DNA of 64,000 nt, from contig CAOLHI010000412.1 in the NCBI GenBank assembly GCA_948474755.1, positions 372,001 through 436,000 on the forward strand. Direction: 5' to 3'. The stretch comes from Ctenosaura bakeri (Eukaryota; Chordata; Lepidosauria; Squamata; Iguanidae). Position numbers and translations under genes: made by a program. This document shows positions 35,605 to 46,839 of this stretch, piece after piece; the stretch's first letter is position 1, and the number at the start of each line of letters is the position of its first letter. Under the pieces are notes generated by a model. The model did no database searches. It was not told the origin of the DNA and saw nothing but the letters and a program-made list of their open reading frames with translations.

Positions 35605-35830
35605 TAGGATTCTAGTAGTATTTGAATGTCCCAAAGTTTGAAATTTCCCCTAGCAGAGGAATTATTTCATGGAGAACACATAGGAATTTTTTCTCTCAGA
35701 AAACCCTGTTTGCTGCAAAGGAGAGAGGAGTTCCATGTAAGAAACATTGTTTACTGTGCAGGAAACAAGATTTTTGCACAAAAATTAAAATAAGAAAACA
35801 TATTTTTTCCATCCACAGAATAGTTCCTCA
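35605..35830 (-). repeat. TGCA-rich interspersed repeat, copy
   Basis: Read on the minus strand it begins near 35820 with GTGGATGGAAAAAATATG and continues with TTTTGTGCAAAAATCTTG and CCTGCACAGTAAACAATG. Same texture and start as copies at 21.17 and 55.62 kb, but the distal end is not clear. Confidence 0.5.
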
Positions 35831-36220
35831 GCAACACTTGCGGACATTCAAATAAAATGCGAAAATGGTGAGAAGTTCTTTTGGTTTGTTACTCTTCCTA
35901 ACAGGGTTTGCTGATTGTCAGGAACCCAGTTTCTTGACCTGAGAATGAGTCATTATGAATATGATTTACATTCCTATTTATTTCTGATTGTGGTCTCACT
36001 TTTTACCTTTGTTGAATTTGCTTGAAAGCAAATGATCTTAAGTGGAATTTAACTTTACGGCTAGGATACATTGTTATAATTGCACTCTATTTTAGCATGA
36101 ATTTGACGGAGGATTCTTCGTTACTTTTTGCTTACCTCAATATTGTGATTTAGATAAGTGCATTTCAAAGTATTCTTCAAATGGACTTTATGCAGCATTA
36201 AACTTCACATTGGACTCCTG

Positions 36221-36247
36221 AGGTTTGCTTGCTTGCTTGCTTGCTTG
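36221..36247. repeat. TTGC tetranucleotide microsatellite
   Basis: About six TTGC units. It leads into ATATCCCTCCTTTCTCCC, a head motif of old squamate repeats. Confidence 0.9.
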
Positions 36248-36599
36248 AATTTATATCCCTCCTTTCTCCCAAATGGATCGTAGATGGCTTGGTTCTCCCA
36301 TCCAAATACAGACCTCTGCACTACCCAGCAAAAACTTCCTGAAGAAAGTGAAATGAACCTGAGATGCAGTATGACAAACTGTAACCCAAGTAAAAAATTA
36401 ATATAGCACAAAGTGTCTTGATAAATTTGGGCCTGCTGCCAAAGCCAAAAAAATATTCCTAACAAATCATCCCCAAAGTTTAAAAGTAATCCAGTACATT
36501 AGCCACAAAGATTGATCAGTTTCAGGTATTTTGACTTTATGGTTTGATTATTTGTTCCTCTGCTTCAGTGATCTCTTCCGCTTAGAGAAAATGATGTTT

Positions 36600-36815
36600 A
36601 CTGAGTAGGACAGTTCTAGATGGGAAAGCGATTCCATCTAAACCTCAGGAAGAACTTCCTGACAGTCATTGCTGTCTGGCAGTGGAATATGTTGCCTCAG
36701 AGTGTGGTGGAATCTCCTTCTTTGGAAGTTTTTAAGCAGAGGCTGGATGGCCAGGGTTGGGCTGGATCATCCCTGTGATCTCTTCCAACGCTATAATTCT
36801 GTGATTCTCAATTTG
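36600..36815 (+). mobile_element. CR1 LINE, 3' end fragment
   Basis: Blocks: TTCCATCTAAACCTCAGG, AAGAACTTCCTGACAGTC, GTGGAATATGTTGCCTCAG, TTTTTAAGCAGAGGCTGGATG and the GATCTCTTCCAACG...TTCTGTGATTCT end. It is shorter than its neighbours by an internal deletion after GGATGGCC. Confidence 0.88.
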
Positions 36816-37164
36816 CTTGGTAATTTTTCCTGAAGTTTAGAAACCGAGTCAGACCATGCTAATCAATGGAAGGTAGTTGTTTCTTAATACAAAATTTTAC
36901 AGGAACATCAGAGGAAATGTACACACATTGACATATTGATCACTGGAGATTTCTGAATTCCAGTCCTTAAAAATGGTATTAACCCAGTCATAGAATATAG
37001 GGATTCAGGATATAGATGCTCATCTTGAACCTGTAAGATTATCCAAGAGTGAAAATATATGAAGGCTCTTGTCTCACCTGTCATAGGAGGGTTTGGCTGG
37101 GTCACTTGTATGTAGATTCTGTATGTTTTTGTAAAAAAAACCCACAAACCATTCCAGCTTCTTG

Positions 37165-37365
37165 ACCTACTTCAGTTCAGCCAGTATGGTGGCAGAAGCC
37201 AGGGTCTGACCAAGAAATCCACTGCGTGACCTTGGTCAAGTCACACTCTTTTGACCTAGAGGAAAGTAGTGGCACCATCTATGAATAAATCTTGCCAGAA
37301 ACACCCTGTGATAGGCTTGCCGTAAGTCAGAGTGAACCTGAAGGCATACAGCAACAGGATATATT
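37165..37365 (+). mobile_element. SINE (TTATGGCAACCC family), plus-strand copy
   Basis: Blocks TGACCTTGGTCAAGTCACAC, ATCTTGCCAGAAACACCC, TGTGATAGGCTTGCCG, TAAGTCAGAGTGAACCTG and AAGGCATACAGCAACAGG. It is the reverse-strand partner of the copies at 0.65 and 7.88 kb, and its AACAG end is the family's 3' tail. Confidence 0.7.
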
Positions 37366-37369
37366 TATA

Positions 37370-39060
37370 TCATAAGTGTTTGTAAGCAAAATAAGTAAAG
37401 AAAAGAAACCAAACATATAGCTTCAGTGAGGCACAGTACAAATAAATTCAGTGGGACAATTGAACTTGTGCTGAGAAAATATCTCCCTGTATAGCTAGTA
37501 AATTTCCTATTTAATCATAATTAAACTGTTCAGAATGAAGGCATATGTAAGAGAAGAAAAATGCTCTGCAGAATAAAAACAAGCAAAACAAACCTGAAGA
37601 AGAAAGAGCCGTGAAAATGGGGAAATATCAGTCCTGATGGCTTTTGGGGATGCAAAGGTACTTCATGTGTCAGCGTGTCAATTAGAATAAAGACTAAGGT
37701 TTTAAAACAATTCCAGCAGGTGGAGCTAGTAAGCAGGGGAAAAAAATAACTAAATGTTTATGCATGTTCTAATACTTTGGTAATATACTCTCATCAACTC
37801 ACAGGAATAAGAAGAGCAGAGCATGGACCAATAGTACAATTGTGTGGTCATCCTCTAGCTACTTACAATATGAAATACAATTGATAGTCTTTTCTTCACT
37901 AGTATGGAAATAATTACCAAAATATATAATATACCTGCATTTAGTCACTGTACTGTCTAGCACTAGACAATATCTTGTGACAGGCTGAATGAGAGAGAGA
38001 GGAAAAAAATGAAGAAACGGTGTTTTGCACTTTGAAAGAGTTCGAAACAGAAAGGATGAACTGTGAATTTATTGAAATCACCTTGGAGGCAGAGGACTGG
38101 TATAATGGAACATATTTTAGCTTCCATATTACAACCTACACTTACTCTTTTACTTGTATATTTATAAGATAAAAGTAAACAGTAGAGGTCTTGATAAAGG
38201 AGAAAGACATCAACGGCTTCCAGAAGCCATTTATTCAAAATTTGTTCTAAAATACAGAAGTTACTTATGGTGCTAACATAATATTAATATTAACATAATA
38301 TTATGGTGCTAACATAATAACTGCATTTTAGGGCAGTGCTGAGAGAGGAACTGACAGAAAAAGAAGTGGTGAAAAAAGTCCCTAACAGTAACAGATTATG
38401 TCACAGAGGAACCAGGATGAATAGACAAGGGAGGAAGACATTTTGGGTTTTTCAAACTGTCTAACCTTGTTGACCCTGCCCTCCTTGAGGCATTCTTGAC
38501 TGTTCAGTGCTAAGCACTGTGCAGTTCTAACAAATATTACCAAAATGTGATGAGACTCCAAAGGAAGACAAATCCTCTAGTGATAACCATAGAACTTAGG
38601 CCTGCTTGGACAATATAACAATATAATCTGCCCCTTCAAACTCACAGTGGATCTCCTATATCATTGGAGCCTCCTGAACTTGAGCTCTTGTATGGCTGAC
38701 ATGTAATTCTCTTTCTTTGCCTATATCAAGGAAAATTATTCTTCTATGCATACTTTGATGTGGAAGTAATGTTTGTTATATGGTTCTGTGCTCTCATTGA
38801 TTCTATCATCCCAGCATCTTGGGTCAATAATTATAGCAGGAAATTGCCAAGATTCAGAGACAGCTGTGACTGCCAAAGTAATGAATCCACTCCAAATTTT
38901 ATAGCTGACTAGCATATTTGCCCTATGTTGCCTGGGATTTTATTTTCTAATAGGTAACATTTGTTAGAAATACTTTCGGAATTACCTTACCTTACTTTAG
39001 GAGTTAGATGCAGTTGAAATACACATATTTGATATCTTGTGTCTAATTCCCCAAACAGTG
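37370..39060. other. No gene; one local duplication
   Basis: No gene. At 38270-38325 the string TATGGTGCTAACATAAT is repeated within about 25 bases with ATATTAATATTA between, a small recent tandem duplication. Confidence 0.45.
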
Positions 39061-39061
39061 T

Positions 39062-39460
39062 TGTCCAGTATCTGTAACTTTTCCAGGATTTTATTTTCCT
39101 CTTAAGAACTCACCAAACTGTCTTCTCCAGTACCTGTAATTTTCCCCATATTTCCCAATCTAATTTGTATTCAGAGTTATTTAAATACACGGTTTGGGTT
39201 CCTGAGGGAATATGCTGTCCTCCTCCTTGCTGCTAGACCTCATCTCCAATGCAACTGGCCCACTCCAGTACCTGTTAATTTCCCTCATTCTCCCCAATCC
39301 AATCTGTATTTAGAGTTGTTAACATATAGAGGTAGAGTTCCTGCTGGAATACACTGTCCTCCTCCTTGCTGCTAGGCATTGTCTCCATAACAACCATCCT
39401 GTTCCATTACCTCTAACTTTTCCCCATAGTTCCCAATCTAATCTGTGTTGTCTGGTGACG
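39062..39460. repeat. Tandem repeat of about 138 bases
   Basis: CTCCAGTACCTGT at 39125, CTCCAGTACCTGTTAA at 39263 and TTCCATTACCTCTAAC at about 39402 are spaced 138-139 bases. Between them TTTCCC..CCCAATC, TTCCTG-GG-AATA and GTCCTCCTCCTTGCTGCTAG recur in order. A partial unit precedes (from 39062) and one more partial piece is at 39697-39728 (GCCTCATCTCCATAGCAACC). Confidence 0.88.
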
Positions 39461-39734
39461 TTGATGAACTGGCTTTTGATTTTTTTGTTTGTTTGTTTGT
39501 TTGCTTTCTGTTGAATTTGTGCCAAGGCTTTACGTTTTTCTGGAAGCATTTTTTGTTTTGAGTTTCATCTTTGATTCCTCACATATGGAACCCATACAAT
39601 CTACTGTGTGAGGTGAGAGGACCTAGTAACCATGTTGTGTATGTTACTTTAATTTTTCTTACTTATGCCTCCCAAATGTTTTCTGGCATTCTTATTGATG
39701 GTAGGCCTCATCTCCATAGCAACCGGCTTCAGGC

Positions 39735-39810
39735 CCAAGAGCTCCCTGGCTGAGAATTCCAAAGGCCCCTCCCTAAACTGCCAAGTCCAGGATTCCACAG
39801 AATCTTCACA
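39735..39810. mobile_element. Palindromic MITE, half fragment
   Basis: GCTCCCTGGCTGAGAATTCC, TCCCTAAACTGCC and TCCAGGATTCCACAG are the right half of the family. The outer end is missing. It adjoins the last partial unit of the 138-base repeat. Confidence 0.6.
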
Positions 39811-40178
39811 GCCAGCCAATCATATGAGGTCTTCTTGCCTCACTCATCCTATTGTATGTGATCTTCACTTGCCTAACACAGACAAACTGACGAACAGAGA
39901 AACTTTGACTTTTATATAGTAGATATTCCCACACCTGCTCTGAGTTTAGTGGTCCTAAGACAGAGAGTGGACTTCCCACCCCTACAATGTTATGCCTCCC
40001 TCTAGACACAATACAAGAGCATTTGGGGAGGAGCTTGGCACATGGGCAGATGAGGTGGTACTGCCCCAGCAGTTCTTGCTGAATGATAAAGGCAGGCATC
40101 AAACACTGGTCACCCGTTGGAAACAGTGCCTATTTTTTACTCTGTGGCAAAGACACCCAAGCCATCTAAGAGACTCTG

Positions 40179-40595
40179 GCCATTTCTGTACATTGGTGCT
40201 GTCCCAGGAGGGGGACACATTGCTACTGGTCCATGAGTCATTGCTTTCACATGATATCATCGTGGTCCTGCTGCCCATGCATCCACACCCATCGCAATCG
40301 CGGGGTACGCCATTAATGGAAAAAATCCAGTAATGGCTACCAATCATGCAATGCTTCCAACACTGGCAGCTGTGAAGAAAGGGCGGAAGCATGATCTAGG
40401 CACTTCCTTCCCCAATGCAGCACAGGAAGTGGCTGGCTGCACTGTGGAAGAAAGGAAGCATGTCCCTCATGCTACCCTTCCACAGGCAGCCAGCTGGGTA
40501 CAGAGGAGAAGATTCAGATCACGCTCCTATCCCGGTAGTGGCACTGCCAGTGTACAGCAGGATGATGATGGAAAATGGTAAGGTGCAGAAAGAGC
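40179..40595 (-). mobile_element. Non-autonomous DNA transposon with GCC ends
   Basis: A 417-base element between exact CTCTG repeats (40174-40178 and 40596-40600). It starts GCCATTTCTG and ends CAGAAAGAGC. The interior is the reverse complement of the 6.08 kb element: CTTCCTTCCCCAATGCAGCA is the clearest shared block. The open frames here are GC-driven and not a gene. Confidence 0.87.
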
Positions 40596-40600
40596 CTCTG

Positions 40601-41699
40601 TTTCGATTTCTTGATGTTTGGAATTTGACCTTGACTACACTTTTGCATATTCCTTATCCTGTTGGTTTTCCCAGCTACTGGATGATCCTTTGGTGTTTGG
40701 CTTTAATAGGGGCTAAAGCTCTACAGTATCTGGATATACAAGATAATAAGTATCTACAAAGGGCAGGGGTAGGGAATGTATGCTTCACCAGAGTTACTTT
40801 TGTGGGGCCTCACAATTTTTTAAAGAAAAATTTATTGCCCCAAATGCAAACACCTCTTAGGGTGCCAACTTCTGTGATACCTCTTGTTGGAAAAAAAGGG
40901 CTCTCTGGGGCCTGATCTAGTTAGGGGAGGAATATGGTGAAGTAGTTCCCCTCATAATCAGTAATGGGCATCAGAGATATTTGGTGTTTTAAAAGATCAT
41001 AACAAACTTTAAAAATGTAGCCATCCTAGGTTCCCTAAGAATTGGCCATCACTTACTTAGGCTAACAAAGCAGCAAGGTGGTTCAAGATGAAGCAAGAGT
41101 AGGACTCTGATTTTGAAAATGTGGATGAAACACCAGAAGAGATGTGAATGAACTTAATCCTGCTTAGTTTCTTATATTTCCAATTTCAGTTTGCATCAGT
41201 TTGTGAATTTTCCCTAAAGATCTGAATAGAAATTGTACATGAAATAATAATCGGTGCAGCTTCCAGAAGAGATTCTGTCACTTCCTTTCCCGGTTCACCT
41301 ACTGCATTCACCATAGCATGGCATGAAACTGTTTTAGTTCTAATTGTTTTCTTAATTACCTTTTGCAAAATAGATGAAGCAAAAGTTTCATTCTCTAGTA
41401 TATTCCATGTCTGCCAAAGCAGTATGCGTACTCTCTTTTTCACATTATAAAATAACTAACACTTTTCTGGGACAGGTGTGAGCAAGTGTGCTCTTACATA
41501 TGTTTTTCTTTTGCATATCTCATCCACTCTAGGCAGCATAGATAATGCACTCGGCTCCCATCACCCTTCACCATTATAATACCAAAAAAAAAAAAAAAAA
41601 AGCTTTAAGGGCTACACGTTGCCCACCGCTGCTCTGGGTTTCTTAGCAATAAACATGTAAGAGATTTTTGGATATGTTTTTGGATATGGATAGTTATTC
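40601..41699. other. No gene recognised
   Basis: A run of A at 41583-41600 is followed by GGGCTACACGTTGCCCACC, an end block of a common squamate palindromic element. Nothing else identified. Confidence 0.4.
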
Positions 41700-41704
41700 A
41701 CAAA

Positions 41705-41935
41705 ACTATTGGTGCAGTGGTTAAATGCCAGAACTGCAGCCACAAAGTTGTGAGTTCAGTCCTGCAGAGCTCTAGGTTGACTCAGCCTTCCATCCTTCTG
41801 TAGGTTGGTAAAATGAATACCCAGCTTGTTGGGGGCAATTAGCTAAACACATTGTAAACTGCTTAGGCAGTGCTTAGCACTGATAAGTGGTATAGAAATG
41901 TAACTGCTATTGCTATTACTAACTGCTATTGGTTT
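41705..41935 (-). mobile_element. SINE (GGATGGAAGGCTGAGTC family), inverted copy
   Basis: The plus strand shows the reverse complement in order: GGTGCAGTGGTTAAATGCC, CTGCAGCCACAAAGTTGTG, GTTGACTCAGCCTTCCATCC, GGTAAAATGAATACCCAGC, GGGGGCAATTAGCTAAAC, GGTATAGAAATGTAACTGC and TATTGCTATTAC. Good preservation. The TATTGCTATTAC end matches the ATAGTAATAG lead of the copy at 23.92 kb. Confidence 0.88.
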
Positions 41936-41939
41936 ATCT

Positions 41940-43180
41940 ACCAAACCCAGTTTTGGTTACCATTTGCTGAGTTGTATATCAATTATATAAATAATTGATT
42001 TAATTTAACATTTATTAGTTGTTTATTTTATTATTTTAATATTCAGTAAATAACACTGCGTACTATTTGATTCCTATAGCCATAAACACAGAATTATTTA
42101 AATGTGAAGAGAGCCATTATGCCACTTTGTGCTGGAGCATTCATAGAAACAGGAATAAAATGGAATTTGCTTCTATTGGGTTGATGCTCAACACCTTTAT
42201 ATGGGAATTAAAAAAAACCTTTTTTTTTTTGGAAAGATATATTTTAAAAACTGTAAATAAAAAATGAGCATCTGTAACTTTCCTAGTCAACTGCTCATTG
42301 ATTGTAATTTCTTTTTAATTGAGAAGAAAGAAGAGATGTTGTGACAACGCTGCCCCTTATCTCTGCCACTCTCCCATAAGTGAAGATTTTGGAGTGGGGG
42401 TGCCATATGCCTTCTCAAAAAGAGGAAGAAAAGTGTTGTGTTATAGAATGGAATAGGGCAGAACAAGTGGCAATAAAACACAGTTGCTCCCCTCCTTCCT
42501 CTTCTTTTATCATAACTTGGCCCTCCAACCCTCCTTAGTGTAAGTTTTGGCTAGCTGCCTTCAGGGGCTGCATAGGAATTTTGCTTTCCCTTTGGCCTTC
42601 ACAGAAGAGATGGTGTTTTTTTCTAACTTTTACTGATTCTCTGTGGTACCTATGGGACAGTTGGTTTTGGGTAATTCTTTTAATTGAATTGGCTTAATTG
42701 GCTTTATTTAACTTGTGGTTTAGTGGTTGGGTTATAATTGGTTCAGTTGCCTTTAATTGGCTATGATTGGTATTCATTGGTTACTTTTGTGGCATGCTAC
42801 TGTGGGAAAGATGTTCTTCAGACTATTGGTGATAAGCACCTTTGTTGAAAAGGGGTTCCTCAGACTTGCTTTTTTGGGTCCTGGGACTCAGAGTGGGTAA
42901 GGGAATGAGTGTTTGGGCTGGACTTGGCTATCTTTCTCTTTTAGGACTTCTCTTTTAGGGCTTGCACATTGAGGGGAAAGTCAGCCTTGTACTGACATCC
43001 TGGGTTTAAATCTGCAGGCAAGCTAAGTAGGTAAGTTAAGTTCATTGGCTTGTCTCTAGGGCTGGGTTGCTCCCCCTCAACATGCTGTAGATATGCATCT
43101 GCTTCAGCATATTCTGCACTATGCACTCCTGCTGCACGTCAGGCCTAGATAGTTCATAAAGTAGCACTTAGTTTGGCTTA
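41940..43180. other. No gene; ATTGG cluster at 42680-42790
   Basis: Mostly AT-rich unique DNA. At about 42687-42783 there are six ATTGG cores (the reverse of CCAAT) in about 100 bases. Confidence 0.45.
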
Positions 43181-43189
43181 TTTGTGTTT

Positions 43190-43260
43190 TAACTTTTGTA
43201 TTAATGATTTTTAGTTGTGCTTGTTTTAAGTGGCTGCAACCTGCCCTGAATCCTGGGTAG
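43190..43260 (+). mobile_element. Old LINE/SINE tail fragment
   Basis: GTGCTTGTTTTAAGTGGCTG then CAACCTGCCCTGAATCCTGG and GTAGGAAG. This resembles the CCCTGA-CC-GGGG-AGG terminal motif found in squamate repeats. Confidence 0.4.
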
Positions 43261-43329
43261 GAAGAAGTATGATATTAACTCAGTGACCGGAATTCAAGTG
43301 CAGTGTGGAAGAAATCATGGTGATATCAT

Positions 43330-43620
43330 TTGCTTGATGACTCAGTGAACATTTTCCCTCCAATTTTAATTATGTCCCTAACATATGTAGCAATTGGAGG
43401 GCAGGAGGAACAGTGCCAGCTGAATAAGTTTCAAAAGCAATTTTATACCTCAGCTAAAGAGAGACAAAATCTGTAACATTTTAAAAGGTTTAATTAAGCA
43501 TTCTGGAAGAAGAGTAGTGGGATTTATAATTTTGCTCTGCACCATTGTAATATCCATGGAAAGCTAAGTACATAATTTCTATTATAACACATTAAATGGA
43601 AAAATGAGTAAATTGATTCA
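43330..43620. promoter_or_regulatory. Candidate conserved non-coding element
   Basis: Repeat-free, with TTTAATTATGTCCC, GTTTAATTAAGCATTC and a TGACTCAG (AP-1 type) site near 43339. General look of an enhancer. Judged by eye only. Confidence 0.22.
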
Positions 43621-44231
43621 AAGATTGCAGATAAGACATGATTTGTTCTTTTATTGCCTGTAATAATGGTATCTAGATACTGGAAAATTATTCATTTAGA
43701 ACCCAACTGCACATGAGAAGAAAGAATAATATAGTCAAATGCAAATCTTAAGATTTCTGGAAAGCTGATTTGATCAAGCTCAGGGAAATACAGGGGCAGA
43801 ATCCTACTGCTAGAGATGCTGAAACCCAGTGTGGGTGGGATTACGTGAAGGAATTGCTAAATGCATGGTCAAACAATTTTATGGAAGAAGAAAAATGAGA
43901 AACATCTGAAAAAGCAAATGTGGTTCTACAGTATACTTGAAGAGGTAGTGAAAAGAAAAAAGAGCATGAATAAAGAAGGAAGGATGAATCAGATCTTCAG
44001 GGGTACTGAAAGAAAAGCTAATGTTCAAAATAATCTAGACTGGATAGGGAAGCAGGAAGAACTAAAAAGGGTTTGAAGCAAGAGAATGACCAAAGAAGGG
44101 GTGAGACCATTGTTCAGCAAAGATGGTAAAATGCTAACATCACAGTGAAAAGGCACAACTGCTCAATGTCTATTTTGCTTCCCCCCCCCAAAAAAGAGGA
44201 CTGTGGGCTTTCTGCAGCAGCAGAAACTTTG

Positions 44232-44639
44232 GCCCTTTCCTCATCTTACCTTTTTCCGGTGCTGGGGTGCAGGATCGTGTGAGCAGCCTCCAGTGAAAGG
44301 CTCTTGCATCCCTCCTGCTTCAGCTTCAAAAAAGCTGTGTGCTTGTGCAAGAGCCCCGCCTCTTCCTTCCACAGTGCAGCCTGGGAGTTTCCCAGGCTGC
44401 GCTGGGGCAGGAAGCGTGACCGGCGTGGCTCTGGAGGCTCCGCACTCCAGGTAAGTGTATGTGGGGCCCAGCAGCAATGCATGATCGTGCACCATTTTTG
44501 GTTTCCAGCTGAAAATGAAAAGGTGTGTGATAGGCCCCTGAAGCATGACGTGATTGTGAGTGTGTCGTGCAGATCGCTCCTCACAATTGTGCAATGCTCC
44601 AGGCACCCTTTTGCATGGCAAATGCCGTGTGGAAAGGGC
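44232..44639. mobile_element. Non-autonomous DNA transposon nested in CR1
   Basis: A 408-base element starting GCCCTTTC and ending GGAAAGGGC, flanked by exact CTTTG repeats (44227-44231 and 44640-44644). The interior matches the 1926-2355 element in order, including GTGCTGGGGTGCAGGATC and CTTCCTTCCACAGTGCAGC. It lies inside the CR1 RT-proximal segment, so it is younger than that CR1. Confidence 0.9.
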
Positions 44640-45804
44640 CTTTGGCAAGGAATCCAGATTGCAAATCAAGATAGATAAGGCATTAATTAATCCGGAATCA
44701 CCTAACTAATCTAAATGAGTTCAACTATCCAAGCCCAAATGAAGTACATCCCAGAGTACTGAAGGAACTTGCTGATGTATTCACAGAACAACTTGCCATC
44801 ATTTTTGAAAAATCTTGGAGAATGGGTGAGGTGCCAGAGGACAAGAAATGAACAAACATTGTCCCTCTCTTCAAAAAAGGCAAAAAGGAATATTTAGGAA
44901 TCTATGGGCCAGTCAGCCTGAACTCAATACCAGGAAAAATAATACAAGAGATTATTTATAAGTGCAAGTGTCTTGATGACAATACAAGGATCAATAGAAA
45001 CTAGCATTGGTTAATCAACAAAAAATCTTGCCAAACTAATCTTATGTTGTTGGAGTTTTTTGGTTTGTTTGTTTTTTTAAAAATCAGGTCACTAATTTAG
45101 TAGATGGTACAATGCTATGAGTGTCATCTATATGGATTTCAGTAAAGCATTTGATAAGGTACCCCATAATATTTTGACTGATTAAATATAGAATAGATGG
45201 AAGCAGCATCAGTTGGATCCATAATTGGTTCAAAAACCATACTCAAAGAGTCTTCACCAATGGCTGTGCTTTAAACTGGAAGGAGGTCTCAAGTGGAATG
45301 CCTCAGGTTCTGTCCTGGGCCTGTTACTTTTCAATATTTTTAACAATGACAGGGTAGAGGAAATCCTTATTGAGTTTGCAGATGATACAAATTGGGAGGA
45401 GTGGCTAACACATTGGAAGATAGGAACAGAATTCAAAGGGATTTTGATAAACTAGAAAATTAGGCCAAACTTAATAAAATGAAATTCAATAGAAACATAT
45501 GAAAAATTCTATATTTAGGCCATAAAAACCAAATGCACAAGTATAGGATGAGGGATATGTAGCTCAGCAATATTACATGTAAGAAGGAAATTGGGGTTAT
45601 TGTTGATGGTAAGTTGCACATGTGCTAGCAGTGTAATACTAGAGTAAAGAAGACAAATGCTATCTTAACCAGCATCAGCAGAAACCATGGTTCCATGTCA
45701 AGAGAAGTAATAGTCCAACTGTATTTTGTGCTGGTGAGGCCTCATCTGGAGTACTGTGCTCAGTTCTGGGTGCCTCATATAGAAAAGTTGAAACAGGTTC
45801 AGAG

Positions 45805-46409
45805 TGTCAAGGTCAGAGACCTGGGTGGCAAGCCAGCTCGAAGAAGAGAGTGGGAGAGCCAGCAAAGTCCAGTCGGGAAGAGACAAGCAAGCACTTACTC
45901 AAGGAAGTTCATTTACCAGAGTGCCAAGCGAAGCCATAGTCAGAGTTCCAAAGCCAAGAGTCAAGAGTCCAGAGATCAATTCAAGGTATCAGGAACCAGA
46001 TGCAGGGTACAGGCAAGAGGAGGGCTGGTAAGAAGTTTGCCACAAGCAAAGGGAAGCTTCCAGGCAGGCAGTTATATAGCCCCAGGCACAGGTGTGTCCA
46101 GTCACCGCTTCTTAAATTTAGCCAAGGAAGCCTTCCTTTGTACAGCCCTCTTGAGTCTCTGCCTTGATTGGGGGCTTTTTGAACTAGGCTCCAGAGCCTT
46201 CAGAATTGGATCCCTGTTGCTCCGAAGGAACAGGCACAGAATCTGATCCCTGTTGCTCTAAAGGAGCAGGCAGAGGAATGTCCATGCCTGCTTGGTCCCT
46301 GGCAGCAGGGGGAGCTCTTGAGCTGCAGGACTCATCTCCAGCCAGAGCCACAGGGACCAACAGCTGCTGCTTGTTATCAGCAGCTCTGACAGGGGCTTCA
46401 GTTATCACA
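45805..46409 (+). mobile_element. Solo LTR of an LTR retrotransposon, nested in CR1
   Basis: A 605-base insertion beginning TGTCAAGG and ending TTATCACA (TG...CA), with TSD CAGAG at 45800-45804 and 46410-46414. The ends form the short TGT/ACA inverted repeat. A TATA-like TTATATAGCCC lies at about 46072, in line with a promoter for the plus strand. No gag, pol or primer-binding site follows, so the internal region was lost, presumably by LTR-LTR recombination. I cannot say whether it is ERV or Gypsy type. A near-duplicate GATCCCTGTTGCTC unit (46210 and 46243) lies inside. Confidence 0.88.
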
Positions 46410-46839
46410 CAGAGAAGGATAACAAGGATGTTAAGAGATACAGAGAACAAAAAATATGGGGTAATGTTGAAGGAACTGGATATGGGAAGACTTAATGGTG
46501 ATATGATTGCACTCTTTAAATACCTCAAGCCCTCTTGTAGAGAGGAGTGGATAGGCCTGTTCTCTGCTGTTCCAGAAAGCAGAATCAGGTTAACTGGTGT
46601 GAAGTTACAGGAGAGTAGATTTTGACTGAATGTTAGAAGGAACTTCTTGATAGTAAGAGCAGTTTGGCAGTAGACCCAATTGCTTAGAGATATGATGGAG
46701 TCTTCTTTTTGGATGTCTTCAAAAAGAGATTGTACAGCTGCCTGCTATGAATGCTTTAGCTGGAGATTCTGCACTGAACAAGGTTTTAGACTCAGTGGCC
46801 CATGAAACCTCTTCCAACTATATGATTGTATGATGGCTG

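Larger units (their letters stand above)
44090..46650 (+). pseudogene. CR1 ORF2 reverse transcriptase, broken
   Basis: Collinear pieces of RT can be read in separated frames: at 44760-44960 a WRMGEVPEDKK segment with NIVPLFKKGKK and PVSLNSIPGK, at 45120-45400 a region with the catalytic FADDT motif (about 45375-45390), at 45695-45804 VIVQLYFVLVRPHLEYC, and after the LTR at 46412-46625 RRITRMLRDTENKKYG. Stops, shifts and two insertions destroy the gene. RT makes cDNA of the CR1 RNA at the target; this copy cannot. Confidence 0.85.
43800..46835 (+). mobile_element. CR1 LINE, long copy interrupted by two insertions
   Basis: The copy runs from about 43800 (segment between endonuclease and RT) to the 3' end near 46835 (CTTCCAACTATATGATTG). 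It is interrupted by a DNA transposon (44232-44639) and a solo LTR (45805-46409). CR1 sequence resumes in register after each insertion. With the inserts removed about 2 kb of CR1 remains. The left limit is approximate. Confidence 0.87.

Noticed and set aside
40333..40915. Frames of 82 and 166 codons on the plus strand
   Set aside because: The first lies within a DNA transposon and the second runs out of it into unique DNA; no protein similarity is visible.
45695..46246. A 183-codon plus-strand open frame
   Set aside because: It begins in CR1 reverse transcriptase and runs on into the solo LTR at 45805; the chimera is a by-product of the insertion and not a gene.
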